DNA of 64,000 nt, taken from Kordia zhangzhouensis. Lineage in GTDB: Bacteria > Bacteroidota > Bacteroidia > Flavobacteriales > Flavobacteriaceae. The notes beneath the pieces were generated by a model, which did no database searches, had not been told where the DNA came from, and saw only the letters and a program-made list of their open reading frames with translations. Made by a program: the position numbers and the translations under genes. Numbering within the stretch: position 1 is the first letter of the stretch; each line of letters begins with the position of its first letter. The DNA lies in NCBI RefSeq assembly GCF_001005305.1, contig NZ_LBMH01000011.1, positions 1 through 64,000 on the forward strand, in the 5' to 3' direction. Below, one piece after another: positions 16,633-25,520 of this stretch.

Positions 16633-18231
16633 ATGGAAGAAACTTTATTACAACAATCTAAAATTCAGTTCGCTAAAACAGTGAAAAACTACTATCCTGA
16701 AATTCTAAATGATGAAGCATTAGCATTTATTATTGCTTTGCATGAAAAGTTTAATGCAAGTAGATTAGAACTGTTGGAAAGGCGGAAGTTGCAACAAGAG
16801 GTGTTTGATAAAGGACGATTTCCTGAATTTCCAAGAGAAACAAAAAATATACGAGAAGGCGAGTGGAAAGCGGCGGAAATTCCACAAGATTTATTAGACA
16901 GACGTGTAGAGATTACCGGACCAGTGGATCGTAAAATGATTATCAATGCATTAAATTCTGGAGCAAAAACATTTATGGCAGACTTGGAAGATAGCAATGC
17001 TCCAAGTTGGGCAAATGTGATTGAAGGACAGCAAAATTTATTGGATGCCAACAAACGAACAATCTCTTTATATGATGTGAAACGCGATAAATCATATAAA
17101 TTGAATGAAAACGTAGCAGTTTTATTAGTGCGTCCGCGTGGATTACACTTAAATGAGTGTCACATCCTTATCAATGGAGAAGAAACTTCTGGAAGCTTAG
17201 TTGATTTTGGGTTATATGTCTTTCACAATACCAAAACACTACTCCAAAACAATACAGCTCCCTACTTTTACCTACCAAAGTTAGAACACTATTTGGAAGC
17301 ACGTTGGTGGAATGATGTATTTGAATTTGCGCAAGCGTATCTTAAGGTAAAAAAAGGAACTTTTAAAGCAACAGTTCTAGTTGAAACCATTACAGCCAGT
17401 TTTCAATTAGACGAAATCATTTATGAATTAAAAGAACATATTGTAGGGCTAAATTGTGGAAGATGGGATTATATATTCTCTTACATCAAAAAATTTAGAA
17501 ACCATAAAAACTTTATGGTGCCCAATAGAGATCAAGTTACAATGACTACACCGTTTATGGATGCATACTCCAAACTGGTCATTCAACGATGTCACAAACG
17601 TGGAATTTTGGCAATTGGAGGAATGGCAGCCCAAATTCCTATAAAGAATAATAACTACGCCAATGAAATTGCATTAGAAAAAGTACGAAAAGACAAAGAA
17701 CGTGAAGTTAAAAATGGACATGATGGAACTTGGGTAGCACATCCTGCCTTGGTAGAAGTTGCGATGGACGAATTTAATAAGCACATGCCTTTGGCGAATC
17801 AATTGCATGTAATGCGAGAAGATATTCACATTACAGAAAAAGATTTGGTAGAACTTCCTTTGGGAACTGTGACAGAGCAAGGAATTCGTAAAAATATCAA
17901 TGTGGGGATTTTGTATATCGAAGCTTGGTTGCGCGGTTTTGGAGCAGTAGCATTGTATGATTTAATGGAAGATGCAGCCACGGCTGAAATCTCTCGTACA
18001 CAAGTTTGGCAATGGTTGCAAAATGAAGTAATCCTTGATGATGGACGAAGGTTTGATGACACTCTGTTCAAAGATATATTTGATGATGAGGTTGAAAAAT
18101 TGATTACAGAAATAGGAGAAGATACACTGCCTTCAACCAAATTCAGTTTGGCAATTACACTCTTTAAAAAACTTGTTACTACAGAAGCATTTGAAGAATT
18201 TTTAACGCTTCCGGCATATCAATATTTATAA
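16633..18231 (+). CDS. aceB: Malate synthase A
   Basis: 532 residues, the normal size for malate synthase A. Characteristic segments include VEITGPVDRKMIINALNSGA, FMADLEDSNAPSW (Mg/acyl-binding region), LLVRPRGLHLNE, the NCGRWDYIFSYIK loop and GIRKNINVGILYIEAWLRG. It condenses glyoxylate with acetyl-CoA to malate in the cytoplasm. It is transcribed with aceA 73 bases downstream. An exact GTTCGCTAAA half-site lies within codons 13-15 (16669-16678), in addition to the upstream operators. Confidence 0.96.
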   Translation: MEETLLQQSKIQFAKTVKNYYPEILNDEALAFIIALHEKFNASRLELLERRKLQQEVFDKGRFPEFPRETKNIREGEWKAAEIPQDLLDRRVEITGPVDRKMIINALNSGAKTFMADLEDSNAPSWANVIEGQQNLLDANKRTISLYDVKRDKSYKLNENVAVLLVRPRGLHLNECHILINGEETSGSLVDFGLYVFHNTKTLLQNNTAPYFYLPKLEHYLEARWWNDVFEFAQAYLKVKKGTFKATVLVETITASFQLDEIIYELKEHIVGLNCGRWDYIFSYIKKFRNHKNFMVPNRDQVTMTTPFMDAYSKLVIQRCHKRGILAIGGMAAQIPIKNNNYANEIALEKVRKDKEREVKNGHDGTWVAHPALVEVAMDEFNKHMPLANQLHVMREDIHITEKDLVELPLGTVTEQGIRKNINVGILYIEAWLRGFGAVALYDLMEDAATAEISRTQVWQWLQNEVILDDGRRFDDTLFKDIFDDEVEKLITEIGEDTLPSTKFSLAITLFKKLVTTEAFEEFLTLPAYQYL

Positions 18232-18238
18232 AAAAACA

Positions 18239-18269
18239 ATCCTGCGATTGCGGCAACAATCAACAGGAT
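18239..18269 (+). other. Intercistronic stem-loop between aceB and aceA
   Basis: ATCCTG (18239-18244) pairs with CAGGAT (18264-18269), and ATTG (18247-18250) with CAAT (18257-18260) around a CGGCAA loop. No T run follows, so it is not a standard terminator; it may be an RNA-processing or stability element separating the two cistrons. Confidence 0.4.
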
Positions 18270-18304
18270 CTAATTATTAATAATAAATAACAGTACACAA
18301 ATTT

Positions 18305-19582
18305 ATGAAATCTCAAGACAGAATTCAAGCATTAATTGCAGATTGGACTACAAATCCTCGTTGGGAAGGTGTTGAACGCCCATATACTGCAGAAGAAGTA
18401 GTGAAATTACAAGGCTCATACAAAATTGAACACAGTATTGCACGTTTAGGAGCTGAAAAGTTATGGCAAAAACTAAATGATCAAGACTTTGTGGCAGGTT
18501 TGGGAGCATTAACAGGAAACCAAGCAGTGCAAGAAGTAGAAGCAGGTTTAGAAGCTATTTATCTAAGTGGTTGGCAAGTTGCCGCAGATGCAAATTTAGC
18601 GGGTGAAATGTATCCAGATCAATCGTTGTATCCGGCAAACAGTGTTCCTCAGGTGGTTAAACGAATTAATAACGCACTATTACGTCGCGATCAAATTCAA
18701 TGTGTTAATGGAGCAGAAAAAAAATTAGATTATTTAGTGCCAATTGTAGCGGATGCGGAAGCAGGTTTTGGTGGAAATCTAAATGCATTTGAGCTCATGA
18801 AAGCAATGATTGAAGCTGGTGCAGCAGGTGTACACTTTGAAGATCAATTAAGTTCTGCAAAAAAATGTGGTCACTTAGGAGGAAAAGTATTAGTGCCAAC
18901 GCAAGAAGCTATTAATAAATTAGTGGCTGCTCGTTTGGCTACAGATGTAATGGGAGTGCCAACATTAATTATTGCACGTACAGATGCGGATGCTGCAAAT
19001 TTATTGACGAGTGATATAGATACAAGAGATGCAAAATTTATTACTGGAGAGCGTACCAATGAAGGTTTCTTTAATGTAAATAACGGAATTCAACAAGGAA
19101 TTGCACGCGGATTGAGTTATGCGCCGTATGCAGATTTAATTTGGATGGAAACTTCCAACCCTGATTTGGAGTATGCAAGGGAATTTGCAGAAGCAATTCA
19201 TGCGCAATACCCAGGAAAAATGCTAGCATACAATTGCTCACCATCGTTCAATTGGGCAGCAAAACTTAGTGTTGCAGAAATGGAAACCTTTAGAGAAGAA
19301 TTAGCAGCAATGGGATACAAGTTTCAATTTATCACCTTGGCAGGTTTCCATGCGCTAAATACAAGCATGTTCGAATTATCAAAAGCTTATAAAGAACGAG
19401 GAATGGCGGGTTATTCAGAATTACAAGAACGTGAATTTGCTTTGCAAAAAGACGGATTCAATGCCGTAAAACATCAAGGTTTTGTGGGAACTACTTATTT
19501 TGATGCTGTGCAAAATACAGTAACTGCTGGGGCATCAAGTACTGTTGCGATGAAAGACAGTACCGAAGTTGCACAGTTTTAG
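18305..19582 (+). CDS. aceA: Isocitrate lyase
   Basis: 425 residues, typical for bacterial isocitrate lyase. The active-site signature [14 protein letters not shown] carries the catalytic Cys near residue 187. Substrate and Mg-binding segments are [24 protein letters not shown] and YNCSPSFNW. It cleaves isocitrate to glyoxylate and succinate, feeding malate synthase and allowing growth on acetate or fatty acids. It is the second gene of the aceBA unit and is followed by an intrinsic terminator. Confidence 0.97.
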   Translation: MKSQDRIQALIADWTTNPRWEGVERPYTAEEVVKLQGSYKIEHSIARLGAEKLWQKLNDQDFVAGLGALTGNQAVQEVEAGLEAIYLSGWQVAADANLAGEMYPDQSLYPANSVPQVVKRINNALLRRDQIQCVNGAEKKLDYLVPIVADAEAGFGGNLNAFELMKAMIEAGAAGVHFEDQLSSAKKCGHLGGKVLVPTQEAINKLVAARLATDVMGVPTLIIARTDADAANLLTSDIDTRDAKFITGERTNEGFFNVNNGIQQGIARGLSYAPYADLIWMETSNPDLEYAREFAEAIHAQYPGKMLAYNCSPSFNWAAKLSVAEMETFREELAAMGYKFQFITLAGFHALNTSMFELSKAYKERGMAGYSELQEREFALQKDGFNAVKHQGFVGTTYFDAVQNTVTAGASSTVAMKDSTEVAQF

Positions 19583-19612
19583 GTGTAAGTAGTTTGAATT
19601 TTTTTCGATAAG

Positions 19613-19641
19613 AAAGCTTCTGTTTTGCAGAAGCTTTTTCT
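19613..19641 (+). terminator. Intrinsic terminator after aceA
   Basis: AAAGCTTCTG (19613-19622) pairs with CAGAAGCTTT (19628-19637) around TTTTG, followed by further T residues. Confidence 0.85.
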
Positions 19642-19715
19642 TTGTCTATCTTTCTTTAGTTTTCCGAACGTTTGATATGTGTTGCGATTTTGTAGCAAAA
19701 AAATCTTAAAAAAAA

Positions 19716-19740
19716 TGAACCTTTCCAAACTTTCTACGTC
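19716..19740 (+). promoter_or_regulatory. Candidate ECF-type autogenous promoter
   Basis: TGAACCTTT (19716-19724), a 12-base gap, then CGTC (19737-19740) resembles the AAC...CGTC promoters seen ahead of autoregulated ECF sigma factors. It lies 17 bases before the sigma-factor start and has no TAnnTTTG box. Confidence 0.5.
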
Positions 19741-19756
19741 AGTATAATAAAACAGG

Positions 19757-20305
19757 ATGTTTTTTATGCATAAAAATGATCATACAGAAGCTAGTGAATT
19801 GGTACGACAATATGTGCTTGGCAATTCTGAAGCGTTGACACAGTTGGTCAAACGATTTCACAAACGCTTTTGTAATCATGCGTATTACATAGTTAAAGAT
19901 GTTGAGGTAGCAAAAGACATAGCGCAAGATAGTTGGAATGTAATCATGAATAAAATTTCAAAACTACAAGATCCTACACAATTTAAAAGCTGGTCATTAC
20001 GTATTGTGCATCGAAAAGCAATTGATTGGACAAGGAATCGTTTGAAACAACAACAGCAAAACGATGCATATCAAGTTACAAAAACCATTCATGAATTGCC
20101 TTCAACAGATTATTCACAAGTAAAACAACAATTACGAAGTGCTATTCAAGAGTTGTCAATACATCATCAACAAGTGATTCGTCTGTTTTATGTGGATGAA
20201 TACTCATTAAAAGATATTGCAAATACATTACAGATTTCAGAAGGTACCGCAAAATCCAGATTATTCCATGCAAGAGAACAATTAAAAAAACAATTAAAAA
20301 AATAA
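19757..20305 (+). CDS. ECF-type RNA polymerase sigma factor
   Basis: 182 residues with sigma-70 region 2 (HNEALTQLV-like core, here GNSEALTQLVKRFHKRF...DIAQDSWNVIMNKI) and region 4 (IQELSIHHQQVIRLFYVDEYSLKDIANTLQISEGTAKSRLFHAREQ; helix-turn-helix within). Regions 1 and 3 are missing, as expected for ECF. An alternative ATG at 19766 (MHKNDHTEAS) is equally plausible. It is followed after four bases by a DUF6768 membrane protein that probably modulates it. The target regulon is unknown. Confidence 0.88.
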   Translation: MFFMHKNDHTEASELVRQYVLGNSEALTQLVKRFHKRFCNHAYYIVKDVEVAKDIAQDSWNVIMNKISKLQDPTQFKSWSLRIVHRKAIDWTRNRLKQQQQNDAYQVTKTIHELPSTDYSQVKQQLRSAIQELSIHHQQVIRLFYVDEYSLKDIANTLQISEGTAKSRLFHAREQLKKQLKK

Positions 20306-20309
20306 AATC

Positions 20310-20699
20310 ATGAGTACAGAAAAAGACATTGATAAGTTAATCAAAGAGACATTAACAGAAGAAGAAGCTAAATTTTATGACGAGCTTGAAGAACAAGGGC
20401 TTTTAGGGATGTTGGGAAGTACTTTTAAAGGAAAACTAGCATGGCTAGCAGTCGTGATGAATGTGGTAAACTTGGTAGGATTTGCTTTTTTCGTGTATTG
20501 CGCTGTTCAGTTTTTTAATACCGATGTTACCAATGAATTGATTCGATGGGCGGTTTTTGGCTTTATAGCGTGGTCATTTATGGCAATGATTAAACTATTT
20601 GTTTGGATGCAAATGCACAAGAATACACAGATTAGAGAAATTAAGCGTTTGGAATTGCAAATTTCAATTCTGTCCAACAAACTTTCAGATAAAAATTAA
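20310..20699 (+). CDS. DUF6768 family membrane protein, partner of the ECF sigma factor
   Basis: 129 residues. An acidic N-terminal segment (DKLIKETLTEEEAKFYDEL) precedes two transmembrane helices (about 45-70 and 77-100) and a C-terminal amphipathic helix (REIKRLELQISILSNKL). It lies four bases after the sigma-factor gene. DUF6768 proteins regularly follow sigma factors in flavobacteria, so a membrane-bound anti-sigma or sensor role is a reasonable inference, though no anti-sigma domain is recognisable. Confidence 0.72.
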   Translation: MSTEKDIDKLIKETLTEEEAKFYDELEEQGLLGMLGSTFKGKLAWLAVVMNVVNLVGFAFFVYCAVQFFNTDVTNELIRWAVFGFIAWSFMAMIKLFVWMQMHKNTQIREIKRLELQISILSNKLSDKN

Positions 20700-21022
20700 G
20701 TTTAGTATGAATTGTTTTTTCAATCGAGGAATAATGTTACAATGAGACCTGTTGGGATGTATTTAAAATGGCATATTGTTTTTAACTTTTAACAGCATCA
20801 ATATATATGTTTGAGCTGATAACTACTGCAATTCTTCACATTTAAATAATACTAATAAATTATAATGTTAAAATCTGCCATAATAAATTTCAATTCAAAA
20901 TGAATATTTAGTATTTTGCAAGCTCTAGGGATGATTTCTCTCCCACGCTGAATTTTCGAGTTCTTCGAAAGGATAAAGGTACAGTAGGAATGGTTATTTT
21001 ATTCACTTAAAAATTTATTAAA
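20700..21022 (+). other. 323-base intergenic region upstream of rocD
   Basis: No ORF or known RNA was found. A short hairpin TTTCGA-gttct-TCGAAA lies near 20954-20970. The stretch from about 20920 to 20990 is less AT-rich than its surroundings and could belong to the rocD leader. Confidence 0.4.
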
Positions 21023-22300
21023 ATGGCTGTTTTAGAACAACTAACATCTCAAAAAGCAATCGAATTAGAAGACAAGTATGGAGCACACAACTACCATCCA
21101 CTACCAGTGGTTTTGAGTAGAGGAGAAGGTGTCCATGTTTGGGACGTAGAAGGAAAACAATATTATGATTTTCTATCTGCCTATTCTGCTGTTAATCAGG
21201 GGCATTGTCATCCAAAAATTGTGGATGCTATGGTTTCTCAAGCAAAAACGTTAACACTGACATCTCGTGCATTTTATAATGACATGCTGGGACGCTATGA
21301 AAAATTTGCTTCAGAGTATTTCAATTTTGACAAGTTATTACCTATGAATACAGGTGCTGAAGCGGTAGAAACTGCTTTAAAGATTTGTAGAAAATGGGCT
21401 TACGAAAAGAAAGGAATTGCAGAGAACGAAGCCGAAATTATTGTTTGTGAAAACAACTTTCATGGACGTACAACCACAATCATATCATTTTCTAATGATC
21501 CTGTAGCACGCAAGAATTTTGGACCGTATACAGACGGGTTTATCAAAATAGAATACGATAATATATTAGCATTAGAAGAGGCTCTCAAAAACAATCCAAA
21601 TGTAGCAGGTTTCTTGGTAGAGCCGATTCAAGGAGAAGCAGGTGTATATGTGCCATCAGAAGGGTATTTGGCTAGAGCAAAAGCATTATGTGCGCAGTAC
21701 AATGTATTATTCATTGCTGACGAAGTACAAACGGGAATTGCTCGTACTGGGCGATTATTAGCAACTTGTGGAAATTGTTCATGTGAAAAGAAAAACTGTA
21801 GCGGAACTCCAGAGGTAAAACCAGATATCTTAATTTTAGGAAAAGCCTTATCTGGCGGAGCGTATCCAGTGTCGGCAGTATTAGCAAATGATGATATTAT
21901 GGGAGTAATTCGTCCAGGAAATCACGGTTCTACTTTTGGAGGAAATCCTGTAGCAGCAGCTGTGGCAATGGCAGCATTGGAAGTAGTAGCTGATGAAGAA
22001 TTGGCGGAGAATGCATATCAACTAGGAGAATTGTTCCGTAGTGAACTGAACAAATACATTGAAACAAGCAATATTGTTACCTTAGTGAGAGGAAAAGGAC
22101 TATTGAATGCAATAGTAATCAATGATACGGAAGATAGTGACACAGCGTGGAATATTTGTGTAGCACTAAAGGAAAATGGATTATTAGCAAAGCCTACACA
22201 TGGAAACATTATCCGTTTTGCACCGCCTTTAGTAATGACAAAAGATCAGTTGCTTGAGTGTGTTTCAATAATTACAAAAACACTTAAAAAATTTGAATAG
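21023..22300 (+). CDS. rocD: Ornithine--oxo-acid (ornithine delta-) aminotransferase
   Basis: 425 residues, PLP class III aminotransferase. Visible features are the N-terminal [33 protein letters not shown], the [15 protein letters not shown] cofactor region, the PLP lysine in [12 protein letters not shown], and [11 protein letters not shown]. It converts ornithine to glutamate semialdehyde in arginine catabolism or proline synthesis. An extra Cys-rich insert ([11 protein letters not shown], about residues 250-260) sits between the cofactor Asp region and the lysine strand. Its stop codon overlaps the GTG start of the next gene by one base. Confidence 0.93.
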   Translation: MAVLEQLTSQKAIELEDKYGAHNYHPLPVVLSRGEGVHVWDVEGKQYYDFLSAYSAVNQGHCHPKIVDAMVSQAKTLTLTSRAFYNDMLGRYEKFASEYFNFDKLLPMNTGAEAVETALKICRKWAYEKKGIAENEAEIIVCENNFHGRTTTIISFSNDPVARKNFGPYTDGFIKIEYDNILALEEALKNNPNVAGFLVEPIQGEAGVYVPSEGYLARAKALCAQYNVLFIADEVQTGIARTGRLLATCGNCSCEKKNCSGTPEVKPDILILGKALSGGAYPVSAVLANDDIMGVIRPGNHGSTFGGNPVAAAVAMAALEVVADEELAENAYQLGELFRSELNKYIETSNIVTLVRGKGLLNAIVINDTEDSDTAWNICVALKENGLLAKPTHGNIIRFAPPLVMTKDQLLECVSIITKTLKKFE

Positions 22301-22767
22301 TGCCTATTCGCAAAGAAGAAAATAATTCGGTTTTTGATAACTTTGAACTTCGATTAAATGAAAGTTCTAAAAAGTTTTTACGTGAAACTTCTAAATGGGC
22401 TTTCGTACTGTCTATTGTTGGGTTTGTAATTGTAGGACTGTTTGTCTTTATGGCTGTTTTCTTCTTTGTGATGCTAGTAGATGTTCGCAGTAACTTAAAT
22501 CCTTTTCACGAACTTGGTATGCCTGCATGGTACTTTGGTTTGGTGTATTTGCTTATTGCAATCATTTACTTTTTTCCAATCTTGTATTTATATAAATTTT
22601 CTCGTAAAATGAAGTCTGCATTGATTGATAAAAGTACTGAAGATCTTACAGCTGCATTTTCGAACTTACGATCACACTATAAATTCATCGGAATTATTGT
22701 ATTAATCATTGTCGGAATTTATATTTTGCTATTTGGAATAGGACTTGTAACTGCTTTGTTACAGTAA
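22300..22767 (+). CDS. DUF5362-like membrane protein
   Basis: 155 residues with three hydrophobic helices (approximately 31-57, 74-97 and 126-152) and a hydrophilic N-terminus. It starts with GTG overlapping the rocD stop (TAGTG), so it is translationally coupled to rocD. The sequence pattern (FNPFHELGMPAWYFGLVYLLIAIIYFFPILYLYKFS, in parts) fits the DUF5362 family. No function is known. Confidence 0.7.
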   Translation: MPIRKEENNSVFDNFELRLNESSKKFLRETSKWAFVLSIVGFVIVGLFVFMAVFFFVMLVDVRSNLNPFHELGMPAWYFGLVYLLIAIIYFFPILYLYKFSRKMKSALIDKSTEDLTAAFSNLRSHYKFIGIIVLIIVGIYILLFGIGLVTALLQ

Positions 22768-22787
22768 TTAAGAAAAACTCAATAAAT

Positions 22788-22823
22788 AAAAAAGCGGATA
22801 CTTATATTGTATCCGCTTTTTTT
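22788..22823. terminator. Bidirectional terminator between convergent genes
   Basis: AAAAAAGCGGATAC (22788-22801) and GTATCCGC plus T run (22809-22823) form a stem flanked by A and T tracts. It serves the rocD/DUF5362 unit on the plus strand and the CCC-motif genes on the minus strand. Confidence 0.88.
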
Positions 22824-22827
22824 AATT

Positions 22828-23157
22828 TTATTGTTGAAAATATTCTTGAAGAACTCGTTGAAACTCTTCTTTATCTTGAACAACTTCCCAACCAAAAGTC
22901 GTAATAGCCCAAACCACAAAAAGTATACTTAATACATTTAAAACGATTCCAATAATGGCCAAAACTTTTCCAATCACAACTGTAGAATGATTGTCCCAAG
23001 CCGAAGGATCTTCTTTATATAGTTTAGTTGCTTTAAAACCGTAATAAAGAGCTATTAATCCAAGGATTAAGCCGACGTAGTAAAAACAACAACCAATGAT
23101 TGATAATGCTCCTAAAACAACAATTAGCGTAGCATTGGGTAAATTTCTTTGTTCCAT
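22828..23157 (-). CDS. CCC-motif membrane protein (downstream paralog)
   Basis: 109 residues with two or three hydrophobic helices. The first contains IIGCCFYYVGLILGLIALYYG, the Cys-rich 'CCC' region resembling CD225/dispanin-type proteins. A conserved interhelical Asn/Asp segment (KLYKEDPSAWDN) follows. It appears paralogous to the next gene upstream (23194-23520), which has CCC exactly. The three genes DUF2752, CCC and CCC form one minus-strand unit. Function is unknown. Confidence 0.75.
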   Translation of the reverse strand: MEQRNLPNATLIVVLGALSIIGCCFYYVGLILGLIALYYGFKATKLYKEDPSAWDNHSTVVIGKVLAIIGIVLNVLSILFVVWAITTFGWEVVQDKEEFQRVLQEYFQQ

Positions 23158-23193
23158 AATAATAGTTATATTGATTAGTTAAAAAAGTTTATT

Positions 23194-23520
23194 TTATTGT
23201 CTATTACGTTCAAATTCTTCCATTGCTTTTTGCCACTCAATCATAAATTCGTCCCAACCACCTGTCATAAAATAGTAAACAGTATACAAGAAATGTAAAA
23301 TGTTGATGATTAATATAATTAAAGCTACAATTTTAGCCGTTTTCATCGCATTAATATCACCATGGTAATTATCAGGCTCAGTTTCTAATTTTTTTAAATT
23401 GTTTTCAGCAATGTAGTAAGCAGGAATTCCTAAAATAAATCCCAAACCACCAAAGCAACAGCAAAGAAGGCTAATTACTGATAAGACATAGGATACTGTA
23501 GTGTTTAATTCTTTTTTCAT
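23194..23520 (-). CDS. CCC-motif membrane protein (upstream paralog)
   Basis: 108 residues; the first hydrophobic helix carries LLCCCFGGLGFILGIPAYYIA, the diagnostic triple-Cys motif. The linker NLKKLETEPDNYHGD parallels KLYKEDPSAWDN in the neighbouring paralog, and a second helix follows (IVALIILIINILHFLYTVYY). Topology resembles CD225/dispanin membrane proteins. It follows the DUF2752 gene with a five-base gap. Confidence 0.78.
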   Translation of the reverse strand: MKKELNTTVSYVLSVISLLCCCFGGLGFILGIPAYYIAENNLKKLETEPDNYHGDINAMKTAKIVALIILIINILHFLYTVYYFMTGGWDEFMIEWQKAMEEFERNRQ

Positions 23521-23525
23521 GGCAC

Positions 23526-23825
23526 TTATAAAAGATGTTTAATTGAAAAATTAATAATAATGATTAAAATATTAATAATAGCTAAAATTCGAATTAGGCG
23601 TTGCGAATTATTGAATTTATAAAAGATACTAATAAAAACTACTCCAAAAAAAAGAAGTAAAGTGTAAATAGCAGGATACATTTTAAATGCAGCTACCAAT
23701 TCTCCACGCATTATCAAAGCTAATGCACGTTGAATACCACAACCAAAACAGTCAAAACCAAAGTACTGTTTTGTCAGGCAAGGAAGCATATAATCCTCTA
23801 TTGAAAGCAAGAGTAAAAAATTCAA
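23526..23825 (-). CDS. DUF2752 domain-containing membrane protein
   Basis: 99 residues. The motif FGFDCFGCGIQRALALIMRG with its CxxCG is characteristic of DUF2752, followed by a helix pair (AIYTLLLFFGVVFISIFY and IRILAIINILIIIINF). The start at 23825 is kept because the LSIEDYMLPC segment looks conserved; an alternative Met is at 23789. It heads the three-gene DUF2752/CCC/CCC unit. The family is of unknown function. Confidence 0.8.
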   Translation of the reverse strand: MNFLLLLSIEDYMLPCLTKQYFGFDCFGCGIQRALALIMRGELVAAFKMYPAIYTLLLFFGVVFISIFYKFNNSQRLIRILAIINILIIIINFSIKHLL

Positions 23826-23980
23826 AATAATATAGAATTAGTTCTGTAAAACTACTTAAAAAAATATGTTTTTATATCTCTATGTGCAATAAGTATTGTT
23901 CTGGGGAGTTTTGTTACACCATAAAAATGATTTATTAAATCAATTCAATATACAAAAATGTATTGTTAGTTAGAATGTAG

Positions 23981-23988
23981 TACTTTTG
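23981..23988 (+). promoter_or_regulatory. -7 element TACTTTTG for the small membrane gene and Smr unit
   Basis: Perfect TAnnTTTG box about 20 bases upstream of the GTG at 24009; TTG at 23963-23965 is 15 bp away, somewhat short of the usual spacing. Confidence 0.5.
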
Positions 23989-24008
23989 TAGTTAAACAAA
24001 GTAGTAGA

Positions 24009-24248
24009 GTGAAGAAAAAATACACGACAACCATTTATTTTGCACTAGCGCTTTTTAGTGCAGGATTCTTGTTTTTAGGAGAATATTTTTTTGAAAAAAA
24101 ACCAATTATACCCACTATACTTGCCGTTGTAGTACTGATGTTTGGAGTATATCGAATGATTTCATTGCAAAAATCAAATATACATACTGAATACAAAGAT
24201 CAAGAGTATTTTAATGGTGAAAAATATTGGAAAGACGAGGAAGAATAA
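24009..24248 (+). CDS. Small two-TM membrane protein of unknown function
   Basis: 79 residues starting at GTG. Two hydrophobic segments (TIYFALALFSAGFLFLGEYFF and IPTILAVVVLMFGVYRM, the first slightly shortened here) and a charged acidic C-terminus (NGEKYWKDEEE). It is probably co-transcribed with the Smr gene 12 bases downstream. I do not recognise a family. Confidence 0.6.
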   Translation: MKKKYTTTIYFALALFSAGFLFLGEYFFEKKPIIPTILAVVVLMFGVYRMISLQKSNIHTEYKDQEYFNGEKYWKDEEE

Positions 24249-24260
24249 AAAGAATTGAAG

Positions 24261-24815
24261 ATGAATTTTGAAGTAGGTGATCCTGTAGAAACGATTGATG
24301 ATATTATTAAAGGAGTTGTAACAAAAATAGATAACACAACCATTACTATTGAAACGCTAGAAGGTTTTCCGTTGAAATTTGAAGCGAATGAGTTGGTAAA
24401 AGTACAAACCGATGAAATTGCGGGCGATTTGACTTTTCAAAAAATTCACTCAGCAATGCAGGAAAAAGAAGTTCGAAAAAGAAAAAAACAAACGCTACCG
24501 AAGTCGAAAAAAGAACGTGTAGAACATATTTTGGAAGTTGATCTTCACATCCATCAATTAACAAATTCATATAAAGGAATGAGCAATCATGAAATGCTCG
24601 AGTTACAATTGGATACTGCGAGGAGACAGTTGGAATTTGCCATTCGAAACCGAATTCCTAAAATTGTATTTATTCACGGAGTTGGCGAAGGTGTGTTGAA
24701 ACTAGAATTGGAATACTTATTTGGTAGATACGACAATATCAACTATTATGACGCAAACTATCAAAAGTACGGATTAGGAGCAACCGAAGTCTATATATAT
24801 CAAAATCCAAGATAA
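24261..24815 (+). CDS. Smr-domain protein (DUF2027-type small MutS-related)
   Basis: About 184 residues. The N-terminal beta-rich module (NFEVGDPVETIDDIIKGVV...) resembles the DUF2027 segment. A basic linker (RKRKKQTLPKSKKERVE) precedes a C-terminal Smr domain with EVDLHIHQL and the signature IVFIHGVGEGVLK. Smr domains nick or bind branched DNA or act on RNA; here the protein lacks the MutS ATPase. The ATG at 24261 is preferred over the TTG at 24255. Confidence 0.82.
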   Translation: MNFEVGDPVETIDDIIKGVVTKIDNTTITIETLEGFPLKFEANELVKVQTDEIAGDLTFQKIHSAMQEKEVRKRKKQTLPKSKKERVEHILEVDLHIHQLTNSYKGMSNHEMLELQLDTARRQLEFAIRNRIPKIVFIHGVGEGVLKLELEYLFGRYDNINYYDANYQKYGLGATEVYIYQNPR

Positions 24816-24818
24816 AGA

Positions 24819-25379
24819 TTAATTAGTAACAGCAGTCTTAATAGTTCCAAATTCAAAAAGGCCATAGCGAACATCTTGTCCATTGTCTCCTGTAAATACT
24901 ACTTCTCTTAATCGGATAGTGTGTTCGTAACTTTCTACTACAGAACCATTCAAAATTTCTACAGTAGTAACTTCAAGTGTGCCTGCAACAGCAACATATT
25001 CTAAATTAGAACTAATATTGGAAGGAAGTTCATCACAAAAATAGGAACTACCAATACTTTCGTTAAAACTTCTATAATAGCAAGATGCTTGACTTGTATT
25101 TAATGTTTTAGTACGAGGTACAGGAACCATTTCTCCATCTACTTCTTGAAAATCAGTTTCTTCATTGATAAAAACATCATCTGAAGTTTCAAGGATTAAA
25201 GTTTCAGTCCCATTGATTTTAAACAACAAAGTAACACCTTCTTGAGTTTCTTCATTTTCCATTATACACGCTTGTACATTGGCAGTTGAAGTCAAATCAA
25301 TCTCTTCTAACGTAAGATCTCCATCATCACAACTTACAAAAACCGTCAATAACACAAAAAACAAGCAAAATTTTTTCAT
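24819..25379 (-). CDS. Hypothetical lipoprotein
   Basis: About 186 residues from MKKFCLFFVLLTVFVSC at 25379, a clean lipoprotein signal followed by an acidic DDGDLTLEEIDL. The mature part is beta-rich with paired Cys (QASCYYRSF and SSYFCDELP). No characterised family is recognised; such proteins are common surface or periplasmic lipoproteins in flavobacteria. The longer reading from 25403 adds eight residues ahead of the signal peptide and is unlikely. It is convergent with the Smr gene, three bases apart. Confidence 0.7.
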   Translation of the reverse strand: MKKFCLFFVLLTVFVSCDDGDLTLEEIDLTSTANVQACIMENEETQEGVTLLFKINGTETLILETSDDVFINEETDFQEVDGEMVPVPRTKTLNTSQASCYYRSFNESIGSSYFCDELPSNISSNLEYVAVAGTLEVTTVEILNGSVVESYEHTIRLREVVFTGDNGQDVRYGLFEFGTIKTAVTN

Positions 25380-25448
25380 CAAAAAAGACTTAAATATTAT
25401 CATATGAATAGCAAAAATAGGAGAAAACTCTATTTATAACGAAACTTA

Positions 25449-25478
25449 TTGTAAATAATTTTATTTCCGTTATTTTTG
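25449..25478 (+). promoter_or_regulatory. Flavobacterial promoter for the cysteine desulfurase gene
   Basis: TTG at 25449-25451, 19 bp, then TATTTTTG at 25471-25478 match the -33/-7 consensus perfectly. The start site would be near 25485, which excludes the in-frame start at 25476 and supports 25521. Confidence 0.7.
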
Positions 25479-25520
25479 CTCATCTTTAGTATACCCAATC
25501 CTATTTATATAAACAACAGC

